DNA of 64,000 nucleotides from a bacterium (GTDB lineage: Bacteria > Krumholzibacteriota > Krumholzibacteriia > LZORAL124-64-63): assembly GCA_024231905.1 (NCBI GenBank), contig JAAEQC010000140.1, positions 124,001 through 188,000 of the forward strand, given 5' to 3'. The notes under the pieces were generated by a model. The model worked only from the letters and a program-made list of their open reading frames with translations, was not told where the DNA came from and searched no databases. The translations under genes were made by a program, and so were the position numbers. Numbering within the stretch: position 1 is the stretch's first letter; the number at the start of each line of letters is the position of its first letter. Shown in pieces: positions 8,287 to 15,554 of the stretch.

Positions 8287-11007
8287 ATGCGGTTACGTGT
8301 GTTCACAGGAATCCTGGCGCTGGCGCTCATGGGCAGCGCGGCTTTCGCGGGCGACCTGCCGGTCGTCGAATTCGAGAAATACACCCTGGAGAACGGTCTG
8401 CAGGTAATCCTCCACGAGGACCACACCACTCCCACGGTCTCGGTGAACGTGTGGTACCACGTGGGGTCCAAGAACGAGAAGCCCGGTCGCACGGGCTTCG
8501 CCCACCTCTTCGAGCACATGATGTTCCAGGGCTCGACGAACCACGACACCGACTACTTCCTGCCCCTGCAGAAGATCGGCGCGGTGGTGAACGGGTCCAC
8601 CAACAAGGACCGCACCAACTACTGGGAGAACGTCCCCGCCGACCAGGTCGAACTCGCCCTGTGGCTCGAGGCCGACCGCATGGGCTACCTCCTGCCGGCC
8701 ATGACCCAGGAGAAGCTCGACAACCAGAAGGACGTGGTGAAGAACGAGAAGCGCGAGGGCGAGAACGCTCCCTACGCCAAGAGCGACGAACTGGAGTTGC
8801 AGCTTCTGTTCCCCAAGGGCCACCCCTATTCCTGGACCGTCATCGGCAGCATGGACGACCTGTCCCGTGCCTCCAAGGAGGACGTGGGCGAGTTCTTCGA
8901 GCTCTACTATGCCCCCAACAACGCCTCCTTGTCCGTGGCCGGCGACATCGATCCCGAATTGATCAAGCCCATGATCGCCAAGTACTTCGGGACCATCCCG
9001 CCGGGGCTCCCGGTGGACCGCGTGGCCACCTGGATCCCCCGGTTGGACGGAGAGCGGCGCAGCACGGCCGAGGACAAGGTCGAGTTGCCGCGCCTGTACA
9101 TGACCTGGCACACGCCCGGCTACTACAAGCCCGGCGACGCCGAGTTCGACCTGCTGGGCGACGTCCTTTCCACCGGCAAGAACTCCCGCCTCTACAAGGC
9201 CCTGGTGTACGAACAGCAGATAGCCCAGGACGTGGGCGCCTTCCAGGCGTCGCGCGAGCTGAGCAGCACCTTCACCATTCAGGTCACCGCCGCTCCCGGC
9301 TATGGCCTGGACGAGGTGGAGGCCGCCGTCGACGCCGAGTTGGCGCGCCTGCTGGATCGCGGCATCCGCAAGGACGAGTTCGAACTGGCCCAGACCCGCT
9401 ACGAGGCGAACTTCGTGCGCGGCCTGCAGCGGGTGGGCGGCTTCGGCGGCAAGGCTGATCGCCTGAACCGTTACAACGTCTTCACCGGCGATCCCGGCTA
9501 CCTGGAACAGGACCTGGCCCGCTACCTGGACGCCACACCCAAGTCGGTCCTGGCCGTGGCCCGGGAATACATGGGCTTCGACAACCGCTCCGTGGTGCAC
9601 ATCGTGCCCCAGGGCACCCTCGTGGCCGGCGAGACCCCCGTGGACCGCGCCGACCAGCCCGCCAGCAGCGGCGACGTCCTGTTCGCGCCGCCGGCGATCC
9701 AGACCGCGACCCTGGCCAATGGTCTGGACGTGTACCTGGTGGAGAAGCGGGAGCTGCCCCTGACCGAGGTGCGCCTGGCCGTGAGCAGCGGCTGGTCCGC
9801 CGATCCGGCCGACAAGCCCGGCACCGCCGCCGTGACCGCCGACCTGCTGGACGAGGGCGCCGCGGGCATGGATGCCCTCGAACTGTCGGAGCGGGAGGAG
9901 AGCCTGGGCGCGCAGCTGGGCACCGGCGGTTTCTTCGACGCCAGCTTCGTGACTCTCAACGTGCTGACCAGCCGCCTGGACGAGGGTCTGGAACTCATGG
10001 CCAAGGTCGCCCTCGAGCCAGACTTCAACGAAGCCGACCTGGACCGTATCCGCCGCAACTACCTGGGCCGCCAGCAGCAAGAGGCTTCGACGCCCATGGT
10101 GCAGGCCATCAAGGAACTGCAGCAGCGCGTCTTCCCCGCGGGCCATCCCTACGCCCAGCCCTACACGGGCACCGGCACGCCCGAATCCCTCGAACAGTTG
10201 ACGACCGGCGACCTGCGCGCCTTCCACGCCACCTGGTACAAGCCCAACAACGCCGCCGTGGTGGTGGTGGGTGACCTGACCCTGAACGAGGCGGTGGCGC
10301 GTCTGGAGAAGGCCTTCGGCGACTGGCAGGCGGCGGGCCTGCCGACCATCGACGTGCCGGCCACCGACGACTACTCCGGTCCGAAGATCGTGGTCATCGA
10401 TCGCCCGGGTGCCCAGCAGAGCACCATCGTGGGCGGCTGCGTCTCCCTGCCTCGCCGCCACGCGGACTTCGAGGCCTTCCAGACCATGAACGAGGCCTTC
10501 GGCGGCCAGTTCGCTGCGCGCATCAACATGAATCTGCGGGAGGACAAGGGCTACACTTACGGCGTGCGTTCCCAGCTGGCGGCTTTCCGCGACGCGGGCA
10601 TCTTCCTGTTCACTGCGCCGGTGCACACCCAGTACACCAAGGAGTCGTTGCAGGAGCTGATCAAGGAGATGGACGAGGCGCGCTCCACCCGCCCCATCAC
10701 CGACACCGAGACCACCGACGCGCGCAACCGCCGGGTCATGGGCTTCCCCCAGCAGTTCGAGACCTTCGGCGGCGTGGCGGGTGGACTGGTGAATCTGGTG
10801 GGCAACGGCCTGGCGCTGGATTCCTGGCTGACCTTCCAGGATCGCATCAACGGCCTGGACGGCGACGACCTGAACCGCGTCGTGCGCGACCACCTGGATC
10901 CGGACCACGTCGTCTGGATCGTGGTCGGCGACTGGTCCGTGGTCGAGCCCGGCCTGCGCGAGCTCGACCTGGGTGAGATCGAGGTGATCAGGGCCGGCCA
11001 GGGTTGA
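8287..11007 (+). CDS. M16 family (pitrilysin-like) zinc metallopeptidase, full two-half protein, exported
   Basis: A 906-residue insulinase/pitrilysin-type peptidase. The start at 8287 follows GGGAGG by nine bases and begins a signal peptide (MRLRVFTGILALALMGSAAFAG); the open frame extends far upstream but without a convincing start. The inverted zinc motif HxxEH is seen as HLFEH at residues 73-77, with the downstream acidic helix (ENAPYAKSDELE) supplying the third ligand. A second M16 half begins near residue 475 (LANGLDVYLVEKRELPLTEV) and lacks HxxEH, as expected for the structural half. It ends with the R/Y pair region (NMNLREDKGYTYGV). Likely degrades peptides in the periplasm. Its 3' end overlaps the convergent cytochrome gene by 20 bases. 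Confidence 0.92.
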   Translation: MRLRVFTGILALALMGSAAFAGDLPVVEFEKYTLENGLQVILHEDHTTPTVSVNVWYHVGSKNEKPGRTGFAHLFEHMMFQGSTNHDTDYFLPLQKIGAVVNGSTNKDRTNYWENVPADQVELALWLEADRMGYLLPAMTQEKLDNQKDVVKNEKREGENAPYAKSDELELQLLFPKGHPYSWTVIGSMDDLSRASKEDVGEFFELYYAPNNASLSVAGDIDPELIKPMIAKYFGTIPPGLPVDRVATWIPRLDGERRSTAEDKVELPRLYMTWHTPGYYKPGDAEFDLLGDVLSTGKNSRLYKALVYEQQIAQDVGAFQASRELSSTFTIQVTAAPGYGLDEVEAAVDAELARLLDRGIRKDEFELAQTRYEANFVRGLQRVGGFGGKADRLNRYNVFTGDPGYLEQDLARYLDATPKSVLAVAREYMGFDNRSVVHIVPQGTLVAGETPVDRADQPASSGDVLFAPPAIQTATLANGLDVYLVEKRELPLTEVRLAVSSGWSADPADKPGTAAVTADLLDEGAAGMDALELSEREESLGAQLGTGGFFDASFVTLNVLTSRLDEGLELMAKVALEPDFNEADLDRIRRNYLGRQQQEASTPMVQAIKELQQRVFPAGHPYAQPYTGTGTPESLEQLTTGDLRAFHATWYKPNNAAVVVVGDLTLNEAVARLEKAFGDWQAAGLPTIDVPATDDYSGPKIVVIDRPGAQQSTIVGGCVSLPRRHADFEAFQTMNEAFGGQFAARINMNLREDKGYTYGVRSQLAAFRDAGIFLFTAPVHTQYTKESLQELIKEMDEARSTRPITDTETTDARNRRVMGFPQQFETFGGVAGGLVNLVGNGLALDSWLTFQDRINGLDGDDLNRVVRDHLDPDHVVWIVVGDWSVVEPGLRELDLGEIEVIRAGQG

Positions 11008-12229
11008 CCGGTCGGCGTACCTCGTGACCACAGGAGGGGGCGGCCGCCCGGCCGTCCCCTTCGTTCATCAGGTTCAGGCAGATCTCGCAATGGGGTGATT
11101 CCGCCGGGAAACGGTAGTCGTCGTGGCAGTCGTCGCACGAGGGCCGCCGGGCGAAGTCCAGATCGACGTGGCAATCGCTGCAGTCGTTCTCCTCGTGGTC
11201 GGCACTCAGCACCAGCCCCGTGATCCCGTGGTCGAAGCCCCCGTCCTCCCAGTGGATGTGGCACTCGGCGCAGTCGCCGCTGGGGTAGCGGAACGCGCGC
11301 GGGTCGCCGTGGCAGTCCTGGCAGGCGCGGCCGGCGTGGTAGGGCGCCAGGTCGAAGCCGGTGGACAGGGCGTGGTCGAAGCGCGGCATGGGCTCGCGGC
11401 CGTGACAGAAGTTGCAGTCCCGTTCGCCGTGGCAGGCGCAGCAGGAGGTCACGTGGTCGAGCCGGGCGTGTTCGGCGGGCTTCTGGTCGCCGTGGTGGCA
11501 GCTCTTGCAGCTGTCGCCCCGGTGGCAGTCCACGCACTGCTGGCCGAAGACGTCCACGTGGTCGCTGTGGTGAAAGGTCACCACGGGCGCATCGGCGTGG
11601 GAGGTCTCGTAGGTGTAGGTCGCCACGGCCTCGATGACCGGGTGGGGGATGCCGACGATGTCCGTGGCGTCGTGGGCCACGGGGGCTCCGGGCTCGGCGG
11701 CTTCCCGGTGACAGAAGTCGCAGGAGTTGTCGCCGCTCCAGTCCAGGTGGCAGTTCATGCACTGGCGGTGGTAGGCGCCCTTGAGGGCGGGCATGGACAG
11801 GTCCACTTCGGACCGGTCTGCCGCGTGGCACTGGCGGCAGGTGGGTATGGCGCCCGAGTCCTCGGAGTAGTGGTGGCAGTTGGTGCAACCGCCGCTCATG
11901 GCGGCCATGGACGCGTGCAGTTCATGGGCGAAGACCACGGGCTCGTAGCGGGCGGCCAGCTGGTCGATGACCACCACGCCCGGACCCTCGGCGACTTCGT
12001 GGACTCCGCGGAACTGGCCGCCGTGCCGAGCGCAGGACACCATGCAGGGGTCCTCCGCCGTGGGCTCGGCGCAGAGATGGCAATCGGCGCACTGGCCTTT
12101 GGCGCCAGGCACTTCCGAGTGGCCGTGCAGGCGATCGTGGGGATGGGCCTCCTTGACGGCCTGGTCAGAGGCGGCGGCGGGGGCGGCCAGCAGGGTCAGC
12201 CCGAGGATGATCGCGAGGTACCTAGGCAT
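10988..12229 (-). CDS. Periplasmic 13-haem cytochrome c
   Basis: A 413-residue multihaem cytochrome. The start at 12229 gives a clean signal peptide (MPRYLAIILGLTLLAAPAAAS) and overlaps the end of the upstream NrfD-like gene by eight bases, so translation is probably coupled. Thirteen CxxCH haem-binding motifs can be counted: CADCH, CTNCH, CRQCH, CMNCH, CDFCH, CVDCH, CKSCH, CCACH, CNFCH, CQDCH, CAECH, CSDCH and CDDCH. A fourteenth, CEICL, near the C-terminus has lost the His. Numerous additional His residues could serve as distal ligands. As the last gene of the MarR-ferredoxin-NrfD operon it probably accepts or donates electrons on the periplasmic side of that membrane complex. No close named family (NrfA, OmcA, Hmc) is evident. 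Confidence 0.9.
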   Translation of the reverse strand: MPRYLAIILGLTLLAAPAAASDQAVKEAHPHDRLHGHSEVPGAKGQCADCHLCAEPTAEDPCMVSCARHGGQFRGVHEVAEGPGVVVIDQLAARYEPVVFAHELHASMAAMSGGCTNCHHYSEDSGAIPTCRQCHAADRSEVDLSMPALKGAYHRQCMNCHLDWSGDNSCDFCHREAAEPGAPVAHDATDIVGIPHPVIEAVATYTYETSHADAPVVTFHHSDHVDVFGQQCVDCHRGDSCKSCHHGDQKPAEHARLDHVTSCCACHGERDCNFCHGREPMPRFDHALSTGFDLAPYHAGRACQDCHGDPRAFRYPSGDCAECHIHWEDGGFDHGITGLVLSADHEENDCSDCHVDLDFARRPSCDDCHDDYRFPAESPHCEICLNLMNEGDGRAAAPSCGHEVRRPVNPGRP

Positions 12230-13424
12230 GATGCGACTCCCCTTCCTCGTGCAACACGGGGAAGATGAACACGAAAGCACGGTAGAGCAGGACCAGCAGC
12301 GAGATGAAGCCCACCGTGAGCAGGATCTCGGGAATGGACGGCACGTAAGCGGTGTCAGCGTAGGGCGCTTTATAGCCGATGACGAAGACGTTCAGGCGAT
12401 TCAGGGCCACGCCGCCGACGATCATGGCGCTGGCGGCGAAGAGCCAGCCGGGACTGCGCCGGAGCCGGTGAGTCATGAGCAGGGCCGCTGGCAGGACCAC
12501 CCCGATCCCCACCTCGGCCAGCCAGCTCAACGTCTGCGGTGTCAGTTCGGCCAGGTGGGCGTAGGTGCCCCGATTGGCCATGTCGATGACCTTGGCCGCG
12601 AAGTAGACCGTCAGCAAGAAGGGCAGCACCCGGGACAGGGGCGCCAGCACGGCCACCTCGTAGGGCCGCTTCAGGGACCGCGAGGCCAGGAAGGACTCGA
12701 AGATGGCCATGGCCAGGCCCACGGCGAAGGCTGACAGCAGGAACTGCAGCGGCAGCACCGTCGAATGCCACAGGGGGTGGAGCTTCGTGGGCGCGATGAC
12801 CATGAGCGTGCCCAGGGAACTCTGGTGGGCGCAGGAGAGCACCACGCCGAGCACGATGAAGACCGTGATGACGCGGTCCATGGTCCTGTCGACCACGCGT
12901 AGCAGGCCTTCGGTGAAGCCGTCCAGATTGCCCAGGGCGCCCGGCAGTTTCACCCGGCCCCGGAAGCGTTCGCAGACCACGGGCAGGAACTCGATGTACA
13001 GCACCGTGAGGTAGATGCACACGCACATGCCCACCTCGAAGAGGGCGGAGTTGCCGTTGGGCAGGCCGGGCACGAAGAAGTGCCAGATGTTGTAGTAGCG
13101 GCCCAGGTCCACGCATACGCCCAGGCCGGCGAAGGTGTAACCGAGCATGGCCGTCAGCAGGGCGGGCCGGACGATGGCCTCGTACTGGTGCCGGTGCATC
13201 ACGTGGGCCACGAAGGCGGTGGTGAAACCGCCGGCGGCCAGGGCCACGCCCGTGGCCACGTCCACCCCGATCCAGAGGCCCCAGGGGTACTGGTTGTCCA
13301 GGTTCGTCACGGCGCCGAGGCCCCAGAAGAGCCGGGCGGCCAGGACGGCCAGACCGGCGGCGGCCAGGGCCATGAGGATCCCGACGCCCGGCGTCACGAA
13401 GGGAACGGCGTGGCGGTTACTCAT
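12222..13424 (-). CDS. NrfD/HybB-like integral membrane quinone-interacting subunit
   Basis: A 400-residue, strongly hydrophobic protein with about ten predicted membrane helices. The N-terminal segment (PGVGILMALAAAGL, then NQYPWGLWIGVDVATGVALA) is characteristic of the HybB/NrfD family. These membrane subunits exchange electrons between the quinone pool and an Fe-S partner without haem of their own. The start overlaps the upstream ferredoxin gene by eight bases and its end overlaps the cytochrome gene by eight bases, so all three products are likely made in fixed ratio as one complex. HybB belongs to hydrogenase-2 in E. coli, but no hydrogenase subunit is encoded here. Confidence 0.88.
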   Translation of the reverse strand: MSNRHAVPFVTPGVGILMALAAAGLAVLAARLFWGLGAVTNLDNQYPWGLWIGVDVATGVALAAGGFTTAFVAHVMHRHQYEAIVRPALLTAMLGYTFAGLGVCVDLGRYYNIWHFFVPGLPNGNSALFEVGMCVCIYLTVLYIEFLPVVCERFRGRVKLPGALGNLDGFTEGLLRVVDRTMDRVITVFIVLGVVLSCAHQSSLGTLMVIAPTKLHPLWHSTVLPLQFLLSAFAVGLAMAIFESFLASRSLKRPYEVAVLAPLSRVLPFLLTVYFAAKVIDMANRGTYAHLAELTPQTLSWLAEVGIGVVLPAALLMTHRLRRSPGWLFAASAMIVGGVALNRLNVFVIGYKAPYADTAYVPSIPEILLTVGFISLLVLLYRAFVFIFPVLHEEGESHHA

Positions 13425-14349
13425 GGTCGGCCTCCTTTCCGGCCTCGTTCCGGGCGGCGGCTTCGGCTTCGCACTTCTCGCACGCTCCCGCCGACTTGAG
13501 GATCACGCCCACCAGGGCGGCCAGCATGAGCGGCCCCGAGAAGCCCTTGAAGATCCCGTGCTGGATGCTCTCGGTGACCTCGGCGGGACTCGTGGACGCC
13601 ACCTCGGGCAGGTCCAGCTGGTGGAAGTCGCGGTCGGCCAGGTACAGCCACGAGGTGCCGCCCGCCTCGGTCTCGCCGTAGACGTGGTCCACGTAGCGGT
13701 CCGGGTGGGCCTCGATCCGCGCCTTGGCTACCCGCAGCAGCGAGGCGCGGGACCCGTAGAGGAGGGCTTCCTGGGGGCAGATCTCCACGCAGGCGGGCGG
13801 GCGGCCCTGCTCCAGGGTACGGTCCTGGCAAAGGGTGCACTTCATGACCCGGGGCGCGGTGGCGTCGTGGTACTCGTAGGCGGGGATCTGGAACGGGCAG
13901 GCCACCATGCAGTAGCGGCAACCGATGCAGCGCCAGGGGTCGTAGGTCACCGGTCCGAGGGCGTTCTTCTGGAGGGCGGTCACCGGGCAGGCCGACACGC
14001 AGGCCGGATGTTCGCAGTGGAGGCAATTCACCTTCACGTCCAGGGGCTTGTGGTCCGCGCTGAGAGCCGGGTAGCGGTTGATCACCGTCAGGGACTCGGC
14101 GTCGGGGCGCCGCGTCGCGGCGAAGACGCCCGTGTCGTCGTAGGCGCGCAGTTCGCCGTGGGGCAGTCCCGCCTCCTCGGCGCAGGCGAATTCGCAGCGG
14201 CGGCAGCCGATGCAGAGGGTGAAGTCACAGAGGACGCCGACGCGGTCGGGGTCCAGGTGGGGTCCGGTGGAGGCCAGCGCCGTTTCGACGCCGCCCAGGG
14301 CGGCCACCGCTCCGCCGGCGCACTTGATGAAGTCTCTGCGGGTCACCAT
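13417..14349 (-). CDS. HybA-like Tat-exported ferredoxin with four [4Fe-4S] clusters and C-terminal anchor
   Basis: A 310-residue electron-transfer subunit. The N-terminus carries a twin-arginine signal (TRRDFIKCAGG) for folded export. Four cysteine groups follow: CIGCRRCEFAC, CLHCEHPACVSACP, CIGCRYCMVACP, and CTLCQ with CVEICP. This is the HybA/DmsB-type four-cluster arrangement. Near residue 270 a hydrophobic helix (GPLMLAALVGVILKSAG) should anchor it, as in HybA, and a short Cys-containing tail (CEKCEAE) follows. The start at 14349 has GGAGG eight bases upstream. It probably wires the NrfD-like subunit to the periplasmic multihaem cytochrome. Confidence 0.9.
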   Translation of the reverse strand: MVTRRDFIKCAGGAVAALGGVETALASTGPHLDPDRVGVLCDFTLCIGCRRCEFACAEEAGLPHGELRAYDDTGVFAATRRPDAESLTVINRYPALSADHKPLDVKVNCLHCEHPACVSACPVTALQKNALGPVTYDPWRCIGCRYCMVACPFQIPAYEYHDATAPRVMKCTLCQDRTLEQGRPPACVEICPQEALLYGSRASLLRVAKARIEAHPDRYVDHVYGETEAGGTSWLYLADRDFHQLDLPEVASTSPAEVTESIQHGIFKGFSGPLMLAALVGVILKSAGACEKCEAEAAARNEAGKEADHE

Positions 14350-14368
14350 GAGGTTCGCCTCCGGTGTC

Positions 14369-14911
14369 TCAGGCCTCGAGCCTTCTCAGGCAACGCGTGT
14401 CGCGGTCTTCCAGCACACAGTCCTCGCCGACCCGGTTGAAGCACTGGAGGCAGATGACCTCCGTGTCGTCCTCCTCGGCCAGCGTGATCCTGACGTACTT
14501 GCGGACCAGTTCGTGGAGCCGGGTCTTCTCTTCGTCGCTGAATCGGGACAGGACTCTTGCCTGGCGATCACCCAGCCCCGCGCCGATGCGCTTGAGGAGG
14601 GTGCGCCCCTCGTCGCGCAGGGCCACTTCGGCGACACGCCGGTCGCCGGGTCGGGAACGTCGTTCGGCCAAGCCCAGGATCTCGAGCCGGTCGACGATCT
14701 TCGTGGCAGCCGGGGGGGTGATCGCCAGGAGGCGGGCGATGGCGCTCACCGGGAAACGGTCTCGCTTGCCGAGCAGGTTGAGCACCATGATCTGGTTGCG
14801 GGACAGGGGCTCGTCGCAGGCGGATTCCAGGACTCGCGGCAGGCAGATCTCCTGGAAGGTCTGGGCCAGGACGCGGACGGCGTTGGCGGTGGTGCGATCG
14901 AGGGTATCCAT
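14369..14911 (-). CDS. MarR-family transcriptional regulator with a C-terminal four-cysteine cluster
   Basis: A 180-residue regulator. Residues about 35-105 form a winged helix (SRNQIMVLNLLGKRD, PPAATKIVDRLEILGL, wing RRSRPGDRRVAEVAL) typical of MarR repressors. After the usual C-terminal helix the protein adds an unusual tail with Cys at 154, 157, 165 and 174 (CLQCFN ... C ... C). This could bind an Fe-S cluster or zinc, or form a thiol switch. It is the first gene before the ferredoxin-NrfD-cytochrome genes, 19 bases away, so it likely controls its own operon in response to a redox or metal cue. The ribosome binding site AGGAGG is clear. Confidence 0.88.
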   Translation of the reverse strand: MDTLDRTTANAVRVLAQTFQEICLPRVLESACDEPLSRNQIMVLNLLGKRDRFPVSAIARLLAITPPAATKIVDRLEILGLAERRSRPGDRRVAEVALRDEGRTLLKRIGAGLGDRQARVLSRFSDEEKTRLHELVRKYVRITLAEEDDTEVICLQCFNRVGEDCVLEDRDTRCLRRLEA

Positions 14912-14917
14912 AGTTTC

Positions 14918-15045
14918 CTCCTGGATATGTTACTCGGTTAAATATTAAGGAGGTTAAATGGGAAACAAGTTGAAAGTCTCTATGGGAGATATCAGAAGTT
15001 CTTTTATATCAACAAGTTATACATAGTTAGTTGGTGGGAGAAGCA
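14918..15045 (-). promoter_or_regulatory. AT-rich promoter/operator region of the MarR-cytochrome operon
   Basis: This stretch is markedly AT-rich compared with the rest of the window. On the minus strand, two TTTAACC direct repeats flank CTCCTTAATA, and TTAATATTTAA forms a near-palindrome, a plausible MarR-type operator. TTGTTT and TAATAT, 15 bases apart, could be the -35 and -10. A second candidate (TATAAC, TTGATATAAAAG) lies further upstream. Exact elements are inferred. Confidence 0.5.
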
Positions 15046-15160
15046 ACGTGTTGGGCGACAAACCGCTGGCAAGGAGCCGGGAGTCGTTGCCGGGGAGACC
15101 GAAAACGGGAATGGGAATTGTTCGCTATGCAAGCGGCGCGGGGGCTGCGCGGACGACAGA

Positions 15161-15541
15161 CTATGGTGTCCCGGAAGGCACGGGGACCGGCTTCCCGTCG
15201 TCGTCCACATTCACATAAGTCACGTCCGCCCGGGTCACCGCTACTTCCTCGCCGTTGCGCCGCCGCGCCGCCACCTCCACCCGCACCTTCACCGAAGTCC
15301 GCCCCACCTTCAGCACCTTCGTGTAGTAGCTCACCAGATCCCCCACCTCCACCGGCTGGTGGAACTCCACCTGGTCCATGGCCACGGTCACCACCTGACG
15401 GCAGCCTGCACCCAGGGCGCCCACCGCTCCGGCCTGATCGATGTGACTGAGGATGACGCCGCCGAAGATGGTGCCCCGGTGGTTGGTGTCCCGGGGCATC
15501 ATCAGGACGCGGATCGCCGCTTCGCGGGGGCAGTCGGCCAT
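15161..15541 (-). CDS. Hotdog-fold acyl-CoA thioesterase (YciA/BACH-like)
   Basis: A 126-residue hydrolase of acyl-CoA thioesters. The start at 15541 (MADCPREAAIRVLMMPRDTN) follows GGAGAAG; a longer frame reads into the ovoA end. The motif HRGTIFGGVILSHIDQAG, with the catalytic Asp in SHIDQAG, and the strand segment VTVAMDQVEFHQPVEVGDLVSY match the acyl-CoA thioester hydrolase family. It starts 13 bases after ovoA ends and so is probably co-transcribed with it. The physiological substrate cannot be told from sequence. Confidence 0.88.
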   Translation of the reverse strand: MADCPREAAIRVLMMPRDTNHRGTIFGGVILSHIDQAGAVGALGAGCRQVVTVAMDQVEFHQPVEVGDLVSYYTKVLKVGRTSVKVRVEVAARRRNGEEVAVTRADVTYVNVDDDGKPVPVPSGTP

Positions 15542-15554
15542 GGTCTTCTCCGGC

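Noticed and set aside
8293..11031. A 912-codon open frame antisense to the M16 protease
   Set aside because: The opposite strand has a complete, motif-rich M16 gene; the antisense frame reads like low-complexity His/Gly/Val-rich translation of GC-rich codons and has no recognisable domain.
12222..14349. A hydrogenase-2 (hyb) operon
   Set aside because: HybA- and HybB-like genes are present, but neither a NiFe large nor small subunit nor maturation genes lie in the window, and a multihaem cytochrome takes the third position.
15004..15210. A small minus-strand frame between the thioesterase and MarR genes
   Set aside because: It covers the AT-rich promoter region and overlaps the thioesterase end; its translation shows no domain and no ribosome binding site.
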